Of a stretch of 64,000 bases of DNA, positions 21,046-30,716 are shown piece by piece. The DNA is taken from contig OX377204.1 of the NCBI GenBank assembly GCA_947396885.1, positions 22,017,706 through 22,081,705 of the forward strand, written 5' to 3'. A program made the position numbers and the translations under genes. Position 1 is the first letter of the stretch. Every line of letters begins with the position of its first letter. The DNA is from Heligmosomoides polygyrus polygyrus. Taxonomy: Eukaryota; Nematoda; Chromadorea; Rhabditida; Heligmosomidae. The notes beneath the pieces are model-generated. The model was not told the origin of the DNA. It worked only from the letters and a program-made list of their open reading frames with translations, and did no database searches.

Positions 21046-22508
21046 TCCTACTATATATAAAGCACCAAGCGTGTGTGTGTGCGTGCGTGTGTGCGTGTGT
21101 GCGTGTGTGCGTGTGTCACACTGTCCGTCCGTCACACTTGAGATGGGGCGCGGCAGCCGAACACGTCGGCGACCGCGCATGGCGAGCCGCAGACGTGCCG
21201 AACACGTCGGCGACCGCGCAAGGCGAGCCGCAGACGTGCCGAACACGTCGGCGACCGTGCATGGCGAGCCGTAGACGTGCTGAACACGTCGGCAACCGCG
21301 CATGGCGAGCCGCAGACGTGCCGAACACGTCGGCGACCGTGCATGGCGAGCCGTAGACGTGCTGAACACGTCGGCAACCGCGCATGGCGAGCCGCAGACG
21401 TGCCGAACACGTCGGCGACCGCGCATGGCGAGCCGCAGACGTGCCGAACACGTCGGCGACCGCGCATGGCGAGCCGCAGACGTACCGAACACGTCGGCGA
21501 CCGTGCATGGCCAGCCGTAGACGTGCTGAACACGTCGGCAACCGTGCATGGCGAGCAGTAGACGTGCTGAACACGTCGGCAGCCGTGCATGGCGAGCCAT
21601 GGACGTGTCGAACACGTCGGCAACCGTGCATGGCGAGCCGCAGACGTGCCGAACACGTCGGCAACCGTGCCTGGCGAGCCGTAGACGTGCCGAACACGTC
21701 GGCAACCGTGCATGGCGAGCCGCAGACGTGCCGAACACGTCGGCAACCGTGCCTGGCGAGCCGCAGACGTACCGAACACGTCGGCGACCGTGCATGGCCA
21801 GCCGTAGACGTGCTGAACACGTCGGCAACCGTGCATGGCGAGCCGCAGACGTGCCGAACACGTCGGCGACCGTGCATGGCGAGCCGCAGACGTGCCGAAC
21901 ACGTCGGCGACCGCGCAAGGCGAGCCGCAGACGTGCCGAACACGTCGGCGACCGTGCATGGCGAGCCGTAGACGTGCTGAACACGTCGGCAACCGCGCAT
22001 GGCGAGCCGCAGACGTGCCGAACACGTCGGCGACCGCGCATGGCGAGCCGCAGACGTGCCGAACACGTCGGCGACCGCGCATGGCGAGCCGCAGACGTGC
22101 CGAACACGTCGGCAACCGTGCATGGCGAGCCGCAGACGTGCCGAACACGTCGGCAACCGTGCCTGGCGAGCCGTAGACGTGCCGAGCACGTCGGCGGCAC
22201 GAAACTTCGGCCCCTGGGGTAATCGAGGACGCTGAACACGAATCTGAAGTCGACCAATTGATATCGATCGATATTATCGATTTTTTGAGGATGGCGCTCA
22301 AGTGGCGCGAAACTTCGGCCCTGGGGGTAATCGAGGTCGCTGAACACGAACCTGACGTCGGATCAATCGATCCATCTCGATTAACATAAAGGTCAGAAGG
22401 CGTAGGGAAGAATAGGAAACCCGTAGCGGCCATGGCGTCCTATTCTCGGGGTTTGAGGGCGAAGCCCCCAACCAGTCGTAGGCGGCCGCTAGGCCGACGT
22501 ACGACTGG
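21046..22508 (+). mobile_element. Helitron-like non-autonomous element with minisatellite core, copy 2
   Basis: It starts A|TCCTACTATATATAAAGCAC and ends ...GGCGGCCGCTAGGCCGACGTA then CGACTGG|T. The 3' end carries a GC hairpin about 10 bases before CTGG, so TC...CTRR between A and T fits Helitron rules. The order of sections matches the copy at 7376-7973: TG/CG tract, CCGTCCGTCACACTTGAG, the 41-bp array, a TATCGATCGATATTATCGA segment and GGGCGAAGCCCCCAACC. Part of the region after the array (about 22199-22370) is tandemly duplicated. No Rep/helicase gene. The host is a mariner element. Confidence 0.55.
21158..22195. repeat. 41-bp minisatellite, about 25 units
   Basis: The unit is CGAACACGTCGGCRACCGYG plus CATGGCGAGCCGYAGACGTGC, 41 bases. 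Units vary at a few positions (R and Y above). It is free of stops on both strands and, because 41 is 3n+2, each frame runs through all phases of the unit. The six overlapping long ORFs here (up to 434 codons) are therefore an artefact. Each unit can form a GACGTG-CCGAA-CACGTC hairpin. Confidence 0.95.
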
Positions 22509-23442
22509 TCTCTTTATAACTCAATTACAACTCAACGATGCTGAAGAATGTACTTGCCATTAAGGGCAGTGACCTTGCTGCCATCGCTCAGCCAACTTCC
22601 TGATCCTATCCTTCCAGAACTGCTTGAGTCTGGTGTTGATCAACTGCTCGATATGGTTGTCAAGCACTGCTTGGGTTCTTGTGTCCCTTCCGACCAGGAA
22701 GTCCTGTAGGCTCAAGAAGTAGTGGTAGTCGCATAGAGAGATGTCCGGCGAATACGGTGGATGAGGCATGTGAACGTAGCCAGCTGGCCAAGCTTATCCG
22801 TAGTCACTTGTTCCCGATGGGTTGCGGCGTTGTCGAAAACGAGGACCTTCTTGACGCGCTGCGAATGAATAAGAGCGAGTCGCCGGCCCATCTCCTCTAT
22901 TTCGTTCACCATGGCCTTGGAGTTCATCGTAGAGATCTTGGAAAACAGCTTCCGGTAAACCGATCCATGGGCGCAGATCCAAAAGCTCCAAAGGTGCTTC
23001 TCGCCGTGAGCATCTCGCCGAACGAAGGTCGCTAACGGGTCACCAGGCCTCGCCCAGACTCGCTGCTTGGCAGGATGAAGGTAGAAGACGTACTTCTCAT
23101 CTTGCGTGAATATTGAGCCCAGGCTGCTCGGGGTTGGGAATTGGGCGAGATTTGCGCGACACAGGTCGACTAGTCAGAGCGGGGTTTCGGCATGAGACAG
23201 AGTGGGGTTTTTGGCATGCTTCTGGAAAGGGCGGAAGTGGTAACTTCTCAGGTGGCCTTCAGTAAGTAGCATACAAACATACAAATACGATAAGCACGAA
23301 GCCAGACTCCAGCCACGAGATATATGGACACGGCATGGGGTGTTTCATTACTTTTGCCCCCCCCCCCTATTACAAAGACTTGCTGTTACTAGCCGATACA
23401 CAATGTGTTTTGTCCCTCCCGAGCTCTGAAGGATAAAAGGCT

Positions 23443-23535
23443 TGTTTGGCCTTGGCGGCAGGACTCGAACGAAGAACTTCGATTTGTAGAGCACGCGACA
23501 ACCACTACACCTCCGACTGCAGCTTTGGCTCCCAT
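23443..23535 (-). repeat. tRNA-derived SINE head, minus strand
   Basis: On the minus strand: GCTGCAGTCGGAGGTGTAGT (A-box region), GTTGTCGCGTGCTCTAC and CGTTCGAGTCCTGCC, an exact B box (GTTCGANNCC). The body fades after GGCCAAACAAGCC. Confidence 0.65.
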
Positions 23536-24005
23536 CATATCACATCCTGCTATATATGTACATGTAGATGCCATTTTCTCATCATGTTGGGTACTCTTCT
23601 AAACAAGCCTAGCGCTCATGAAATCTAACTGAGCACCTTTCACATTAAAGCCGGCTATTTCCACATTAAACTAAAGACTCTCCAAAAAGCTAGAACATGC
23701 TTTTGCTTAAGAAAAATTTTAGGAATTTTTGAAAAATTTCATTTCAACTTTTCCTTCACCTGCCCAATAAGTGAACACACTGTTAAAATTTTTATAAAAG
23801 CTTTAGAAGGAAAAATAAGGGTTTAAATCTCGTTTCAAAAAACAGGAAGGCGGCCAGAAGAAGATGTCAGTATCACATATCTGTATCTGTAAATTATACA
23901 ACGAAACTCCCATATAGTTCAGCACCTCTTCGCGGCGTAGATGTGGCAATGGATGTCGGACTGCGATGTGCAGCGGAAGTTCTCAGCCTTGGCAGGGTTT
24001 TCCAT
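23536..24005. other. Unassigned stretch
   Basis: AT-rich sequence with no recognisable gene or bounded repeat. Confidence 0.3.
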
Positions 24006-24330
24006 GCTGACTAAGAAAGGGTCTCAGACGTAGGTCTGAACGGGCGAAATGGATAGTACTGCGAGAATCTCCGCCCTTCGTATAGTAGAAAAACATGTAT
24101 CGTTTTTGCTGAGTCCTTGAACAAAAGAGCTAAGGACCCTCGAAGGGGGGTACAGTAACGCGCGTCAGCACTGCAGACTTACATGCGTGCGCGCACGCTG
24201 TTGTATGGGAAGCGGCGGAAAGAATTGCAGCAAGCGGGTCGGTGGCTCAGCAAGTTATGGGGCTGCTTCGAAGGGCTAGACAGGGTGTTCGACTCCCGTG
24301 CTGTGCACTATTTTTGCATTTTTTCATAAC
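24006..24330 (+). repeat. tRNA-like-box repeat family, copy a
   Basis: The start CTGACTAAGAAAGGGTCTCA and GTCTGAACGGGCGA match the ends of the foldback elements at 30717 and 35833. About 230 bp inside lies a tRNA-like segment: TGGCTCAGCAAG (A-box-like) and GGTGTTCGACTCCCGT (B box) at 24240-24300. Similarity to the other copies stops after the poly-T stretch near 24320. Confidence 0.6.
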
Positions 24331-24554
24331 CGCTGCCTCCTTCACCAATTTGCTTCCTACACATCTCCTACACATTTGTTTCACTCTAAACTCTCAAATA
24401 AGGATGTACTTTGAGCTGTGCTTCACTCCCTGCTCTCACTTTCTGTATTATACAACGTACTGTGTTTTTCAGCGAATGTTAAACAGTGACCCCACAGCAA
24501 GTACGGGTTACAGCGGGCACGGGATGACTAAGAGCACGCCCTCAGGAACATCCG

Positions 24555-24790
24555 AATCGGATATCCAAAAATGATTCTTTTGGATCCAATGTATACCATT
24601 CATTCTTCTTGCGCTACCGCATGCCTCGGGAAACCTAGGCCCTACAGAATCGGAAAATTTTGTGTTCCCATGATAAATTCAAAATATTCTCAGAAAATAG
24701 GAAAGCGTCAGGAGATATCAGCATGCTGGCATACGTGTTAGGCTTCGTGCATACTTCACATCGCCGCGATCGAATCGCGGCGATAAGTTT
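24555..24790. repeat. Two dispersed repeat fragments
   Basis: 24548-24600 (ATCCGAATCGGATATCC, TTTTGGATCCAATGTATA) matches the flank of the 42-bp arrays at 55590 and 57590. 24655-24790 is a second copy of the repeat at 19167-19313, ending in the CGCCGCGATCGAATCGCGGCG hairpin. Confidence 0.6.
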
Positions 24791-24993
24791 TGCAGAGCGA
24801 GAGAGAGTCAGTCACACAAGATATATATAGAAAAGGCACAGTCAGGATGACCGTATTTCACGCGAGAAAAAACTCCTCCACAGTTGCAAGCTTCGTTGAC
24901 GTTCGACCATTAAAGACGCTGTCACAGGGGCCATTCCACGAAAATGAGGTGGTCCAGCAATGTAATGAGTTTCGCATACTCCCGCTGGACGTA

Positions 24994-27900
24994 GGCCTTA
25001 CCAGGATACTATCTCAACGGTAGGTCGGAGCGGCGCAAGTGTTGTATATGAGCAGAACCGCCTCTCCCTGGGAAGTAACAAACTGCAGGCATCTCGACCC
25101 CAATAGAACTCTGCGCAGAGTTAGGAGCGACGGAAGTCGCCTGTTGGCGCCCTGTTGATTCACGTGCTCCACAGCTGAAGGGCGCGCGCGGGATGACGGC
25201 TCGTATCGCAACTCGGCACATTGCACAAGTGGTGTAGAAAGGAAGCGCTCAGGCTCGTGAGCGAGGGATCGGGGGGGTTTGGATCAGGGTCAAGCTTGAG
25301 GTTCAGGAGTGGAAGGGGGGTCGTAGTGTTACGTCGTCTGGAGGGGGAGGTCGTACTCTCTCGGTTTTGTTTGGCATAGTATTCTCTCTAATTTCAGGTT
25401 TTTAGATGATTGCATCCTTTAATAACTTTATTTTTTCCAGGTGTAGCTATGACCATGCGGATACATACAAGAATCACGTTTCCTGGAGTGAAAAAATAAG
25501 ATTGAATATAAAAAATATTGTACAGTGAAAAATAAAGGTTTCCTGTTCGCAGATTTACAGTCAATAAAAGTCTTTCATTTTTTCAGATTTTGCCAGGAGG
25601 TCATAAACATGGAGTTTTCTACCTGAAGGAGCGACTCTACTTCGAAAATTGCACTCTATTTAATTTTAAATGTTAATTACTAAAGACCGCCTAGGAACTA
25701 TCCCTACAAGATTTTTGAAGCACTCTTCGAATCGATGAAGTTTTCAGATCTTGCCAGGAGGTCATGAACATGGAGCTTTCTACGTGAAGGAGCGACATCT
25801 ACTTCCAAAATTGCATTCTATGCAATTTTAAATTGTCATTCATCAAGGACGTACAATCGTTCCGTACAAGATTTTTGAAGCACTCTTCGAATCGATGAAG
25901 GAATGGCAACCGAAAGACGGACTTGCCTTGAGAAGAATTTTCTCTCTTCTGCAGGAAACAGCGCCTGAAAGTGAAATTGTACCCTATAGAATTTTAAGTC
26001 GTTTGACCCACAGTGATAAAACTATGTTTTTCTGAAACGATCTTCTATATGATGTTGATTTAGCGTCATTTGCTGAAAAAATATCGACTCAAATCACAGT
26101 GGAATAATAACATATTCTAATCACATGGAAGATGTTAGTTTTGAAACCTGCGTTTTGACACATAGAACCCACATTTATTAAAGCTTTGTGAATTTTTTAG
26201 AAGCCCCAAAGATCTCCGAGTTATAGCAGTTTGCTTTCGGCTACTGCGTTCTCTGACATGATCGATCGCAATTGAAGGATGGATGGACTCTTCGCGGAAA
26301 AAAACTTTTCTGCCTTCTGGAGGAAAAAACGAGAGAGAGTGGAATTGTGCCATATAAAATTTTAAATCGTGTTTACTATACATTAAAAAACTAAGCTTCT
26401 CCGCTGTGATGACGATATGATTAGGATCGAAAGCAAAATTCTCGTTTTTCATGAAAAAATTATTTTTTAGCCGAAGCAGACCACCCATACGAACAAAATT
26501 CTGCAACAGAAACTTCCCAGTCTTGGTCAATGCACAGTGAAAAAACATTGGATCGAACAGAACAAACCGGTCGACTTTGCACCAACGTCATCGGAGCATA
26601 AACGTGAGCGTTCGCAAAAAAAGTTTATAACTCGGTAAGTTTTTTGAATTTTGGAGACTACTCTAGCTTTTTGAAAACAAGAAGAAAAACGCTTTCCCAT
26701 CTTTTAAAACCATTTTCAAAAACAGGGTTCTTCATGCGCGGCGGACGGTTCAATTTTTGAGTATGTAGCTTCATTTTCTTTTTTCATGACGTTTCCTTAG
26801 GATGGGAGATTAGGGGATTATTTCCATAAGGAAGTCCATCGTCCATCCTTCGTTTTTCAGCTCCATAATCGATTCGATAAACGCTTCAAAAAATTCATAA
26901 GGAAAGCGTTTAAGTCGTCGTCAGGAAGCAATTCGCAGCATTTACACAACTTCAGAGCACAATTTCAGATGCAAACGTCGCTCCTTCAGGTAGAAAAATG
27001 TTCCGTGTCCATGACGTCCTGAAAAAAAAAACTGCATAAATTGAACAGTGATGATTGGAAGACTGCTACCAGTAAATCTTTATTTTGAAGTGTCGAAAAT
27101 AGCATTCAAAATTTTAAAGAATTTCGTTATGTTTTGAAAACATCTATTGTTCAGGGAACTCGTTTCATTGTTCTCTTCAGTGCCGAAGCCGCACCTAAAA
27201 AGAAGAATCTATTAAAGAGTTCAAAACGCACCAAAAACCTTGAAAAAATCATAAAATACAAGAAATAGAACAGTGGAAGAGATAGGGAGGGGGTCGTACG
27301 AATTCCGTTTTTGACGGGGGGGGGGATCGTAAATTTCCAGCAAAAATCGAACTCCACGCTTGACCCTGGTTTGGATCCCGCAGACTGCGTTTGTTTTGCA
27401 CATTTGCAAAATCCATGTTTATCATATAGGTAATCCACCTAGGGGTATTATAGTGTGTTATAGAGCATGTTTACATATAACATACCGCCCATACCGTGGG
27501 AGTTATTTGGGGTGCTGAGCACGAATTGATATCCGTTCTTCACGATTCGGTCGGAGGCCACCCATACCGTTAACAAGGGTGGTCCAGTCAGGGTCACCGA
27601 TTTCGCTGAAACTTCGCCTAGGAAGGTTATTTGGAGTGCTGATCACGAATCTGACATCCGTTTTTCACGATTCGGCTGTATAATATAGATACGGGGAGGC
27701 ACAGGCTTACATTCGTAAAGTTTCTGCGGCAGGTAGAGACAGAATCGTGAAATACGGATGTCAGATTCGTGATCAGCACCCCAAATAAACCCCATAGACG
27801 AAGTTTCAGCTAAATCGGTGACCCTGCCTGGACCACCCTTGTTAACGGTATGGGTGGCCTACGACCGAATCGTGAAAAACGGATGTTAGATTCGTGATCA

Positions 27901-28466
27901 GCACCCCAAATAACCCCCTAGACAAATTTTTTTTTCGACCGAAGTCTTGTCAGTGGAGTCGGAACTTTTAACTAGTGCCACAAAATATCTATCGCTACAT
28001 AATTACAGCTTCACAAAATAGGCTTACAATAAGTGATACATAGAGGTGAACATTTTAGCTAATCTGTAGTTTGAAACATATGTTATATGTAAACCTGCTC
28101 CATAACACATTATAATACTCCTAGGTGGATTACCTATATGATAAACATGCATTTTGCAAAAGTGCTGCAGCTCTGCGAGATCCAAACCCCGACCCCTCGC
28201 TCACGAGCCCGAGCGCTTCCCTACTACACACCTGTTCACTGCGATGAATCGCGATACGAGCCCTCATCCCGCGCGCGCTCGTCAGCTGTGGAGCACGTGA
28301 ATCAACAGGGCGCCAACAGGCAACTTCTGTCGCTAATAACTCTGCGCAGAGTTGTATTGGGGTCGAGATACCTGCAGTTTGTTACTTCCCAGGGAGAGGC
28401 GGCCGTGCCCATATACAACACTTGCGCCGTTCCGACCTACCGTTGGGGTAGTATCCTGGTTAGGCC
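24994..28466. mobile_element. Large foldback (long inverted repeat) element interrupted by hAT
   Basis: The ends GGCCTTACCAGGATACTATC (24994) and the complement of CTGGTTAGGCC (28466) begin arms that stay similar over about 290 bp (24994-25284 against 28180-28466). The arms continue on the left after the hAT insertion (27369-27690 against 27730-28195). Without the insertion the element would be about 1.4 kb and nearly palindromic, with arms of 550-700 bp. The left arm lacks about 130 bp present on the right (27920-28065). Both arms keep similar open frames (ARxSAVEHVNQQGAN, LQFVTSQGEA), but these follow from nucleotide identity. No transposase. Confidence 0.75.
25285..27368. mobile_element. 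hAT-type non-autonomous element with 8-bp target duplication
   Basis: Terminal repeats CAGGGTCAAGC (25285) and GCTTGACCCTG (27368) are flanked by identical octamers GTTTGGAT at 25277-25284 and 27369-27376. An 8-bp duplication and a CAGGG terminus are diagnostic of hAT. Inside, a block of about 160 bp is tandemly duplicated (25582-25740 and 25741-25905) and part of it returns inverted at 26971-27019. No transposase domain is seen; the longest frame (26135-26548, minus, 137 codons) is unrecognised. Confidence 0.85.
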
Positions 28467-28673
28467 CCGTTCATAACTCCGACGCCGAGCGAGGCGACGA
28501 CTTCTAAATGTCCAAATTGATCTATCGCGCAGCTCGGTCAACTACGATACGTAACGTCGCGTCGCACGGCGTAAGGGAGGCCTTAAGCGACTACCTGGGA
28601 TGGCAATAAAGTAGGAAGCCCTTTAACACGCTGATTGTGTATCTTGAGACTGCTCGTTCATATCAAGGCATAC
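28467..28673. other. Short unassigned stretch
   Basis: Unique-looking sequence between the foldback and the candidate exon. Nothing recognised. Confidence 0.3.
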
Positions 28674-28790
28674 CTTGAATTTTCCGAAAGCGGGTCTGGC
28701 CACTTCAAAAGCGATTTCGTAGAGCGTCATTTTAGAACGATTGCTGAGCGTGTGAGGTGGTTCTACATACACCTTGGCTGTGACAGATCC
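28674..28790 (-). CDS. Candidate isolated exon of an unknown host gene
   Basis: On the minus strand the acceptor AGTCACTTTCAG precedes 39 open codons (phase 0 at both ends) and the consensus donor AAG|GTATGC. The peptide includes GSVTAKVYVEPPHTLSNRSK and TLYEIAFEVARPAFGKFK. The family is not recognised and no partner exon was found within several kilobases. The splice signals on both sides are strong, which is better than most open frames here. Confidence 0.45.
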
Positions 28791-28834
28791 CTGAAAGTGA
28801 CTAAATAAGTGGATGTTCTTCTTTTTCTTCAGCG

Positions 28835-30420
28835 CTTGTCTCGCATTGTCTCGAGAGTTTTTGCGTCGTGGCCACACTTTTCGCGATCCTGCGCTTGATC
28901 AGGGTGAACGCCAGTTACTTTAATGTCCACATGCAACATACCCGATTTGCGAGGTTTTGTATGGGTGCGGGGGTTTTCTAGACCGCTTTTCTAACACTCC
29001 CAATTCAAGGCCTGTCTTGCAGGTTTTCTTTCCCACAAAGAACGTGGCTGTACCATCACAGGCGAGCTTCGCGCATCTTTTCGACACTTCTGCGGAATTG
29101 CATGATTTCCGATGCGGTTCATTCGCGTGACACCAGTCGTCCAGCGCTTTGCCCATTACTGAAGCGCGTTTTAACTCCTTTGGTCGCGAGCCAACACTCA
29201 GCGCCGCACATTGATGCTGGCTGAACGTCGGCTCTTTAAATTTTTGACTTCATCCACTCCGGTATCTTCATGTCGCAGAACATACCAGCTAACGAGCGTC
29301 ATTTGGACCAAACTGCACTTCCTCGAGAACCTCGTGTATAGCGATTTTTTTCTCGAAGTATCGCTTTCACATCGTCCATCCACCTTCATGTCTGCCTGTC
29401 GACTTTGCGTCATCCAGGCTTCGTAGTGCGGAGTTCCAACCTTGCAGCTTGGCGTATCGCGTCGGTTGCTCTCTTCCAAGTTTCATCGACAGTCGTTACT
29501 GGCGGTAACCGTACGCGGGAAATCACAGCTGCTTCCTTCTCTTTCATTCGCCACCACTTGGTTCTTGCAGCACCGCATCGCTCAACCTGCTGAAGGCCTT
29601 GTTTAGTGTGAACGCGACGCGCGAAGCGATGCCATGTGTAGTGGCCGAATTGATCAATCTCGTCGCTCGATCAATTTGGCCACTACGCATGCATCGTGTG
29701 CACACTGAACAAGGCCGAACCCTCGGAGGTGTGATTTTTAATGTGCAGATCAGCGGACGATGTTGTGGGGCGGCTCGTACGGCAAGATCTTCGCGTCTGT
29801 GGATTACTTCGGCGATCCTTCACAAGAATGAAGTTTACCTTACTTACTTGGTACTCTCACTATAATATGAGATTATGTGGGAGTCGCGTTTTCAGAACAC
29901 GGTATTTACAATGTTGAGGTTATGCGATTCTGCGTACTACGCTACGCCCACCTTCGGGGTATCGAGACCCTATCCGAAACCATAATGACAGCTGTACATG
30001 TCTTCCGTAGAACGTGCCACTAAGTTGACCATCTACTATGGTGATATCTTTCGCTGGCACCTTTGCTGTCTTCTCATAACGCAGGATCCAGAACTTCTCC
30101 TTGGCTTGATCGGGCAACCAGTCTTCGGAGAGTGGAGTCGCTCCTCAGCGGCGACAACGATCTTCATCAATCGTCAAAGCGTTCGACACTTAGAATGGAG
30201 TTTCGGAACTGCTCGGAAACGATTATTTTGAACCACTGCTTGTTTTCGGATTCCTACATCGAACGGCCTTAAAGCCATGTCCCATGTCCATTGACTTACT
30301 GCAAGATCACCTCGTCTCCTGCACCGCACAGAAAGCAACTCTTCTACGCTCCAGTGCTTCAACCAACTCGCACGAGCGGCCCGTCAACGTACCCACATTC
30401 AGCGTTGCCACGCGGGTCCT
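28835..30420 (-). pseudogene. Decayed RTE-clade LINE (endonuclease and C-terminal parts)
   Basis: From right to left on the minus strand: RVATLNVGTLTGRS (start of the endonuclease, 30380-30420), VEALERRRVAFCAVQETR, KEKFWILRYEKTAKVPAKDI and TIVDGQLSGTF (about 29990-30090). After unrecognisable sequence comes a C-terminal stretch at 28840-29215 alignable with the RTE 3' end at 63600-63990. The reverse transcriptase core is missing. A palindromic element interrupts it at 29595-29715. Confidence 0.65.
29595..29715. repeat. Palindromic MITE-like element
   Basis: GGCCTTGTTTAGTGTG (29595) pairs with CACACTGAACAAGGCC (29715), and GTAGTGGCCGAATTGATCA with TGATCAATTTGGCCACTAC further in. The loop is short. 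It lies inside the decayed RTE. Confidence 0.8.
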
Positions 30421-30450
30421 GCTTACGTAAGGACCCGCGTGGCAACGCTC
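30402..30450. repeat. Perfect inverted repeat at the RTE endonuclease edge
   Basis: AGCGTTGCCACGCGGGTCCT and its exact complement are separated by 9 bases. The left arm is RTE coding sequence (TRVATLN on the minus strand), so the right arm is a local inverted duplication at the fragment's edge. Confidence 0.85.
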
Positions 30451-30716
30451 TTTTCCAGTAGCACCACGCGGAGGAACCGACATACATCACCACCGAATGG
30501 GTGGATGTTATTAAAACAATTTCGACAATAGTTTGTTTGCTTTACCGGAAGCAATGTTATCCTTTGGCACTTGTCCGACTCAGAAAAACGTTGTATTGTT
30601 TCATTAAGGCGCTTGATCCCAAAGGCTGCCAGATTATTTTGGAGATAGACGTCGCTGAAATTCAGAAAAAATACTGCACGAATAGATTGCAGAGCGAAGG
30701 AAACAATTTTTGGCCT

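Larger units (their letters stand above)
21003..23367 (-). mobile_element. mariner-like element split by a Helitron-like insertion
   Basis: Inverted ends: GGTGGGGCCAAAAGTAATGA at the left (after TA at 21001-21002) and its counterpart with a long C run at the right (before TA at 23368-23369). Without the insertion at 21046-22508 the element is about 0.9 kb, shorter than a full mariner. Minus-strand translation gives VLVFDNAATH, TTDKLGQL and, after a one-base frameshift, HMPHPPYSPDISLCDYHYF and ERWQQ. The two Asp residues (FDN, CDY) are 34 residues apart, as in DD34D mariners. The first catalytic Asp region was not found. Inactive. Confidence 0.8.

Noticed and set aside
21158..22195. Resemblance to a CRISPR array
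   Set aside because: The units are contiguous 41-bp repeats without unique spacers, in a eukaryotic transposon-rich setting with no cas genes.
21043..22433. Long ORFs of 224-434 codons on both strands
   Set aside because: They read through a 41-bp minisatellite that has no stops in any frame. Nothing distinguishes one frame as coding.
24235..24310. A functional tRNA gene
   Set aside because: A- and B-box-like words are present, but no acceptor and anticodon stems could be paired. It belongs to a dispersed repeat.
25014..28476. Two similar ORFs (25014-25226 minus, 28138-28476 plus) suggesting a conserved protein
   Set aside because: They lie in the two arms of one foldback; the similarity is explained by the inverted duplication.
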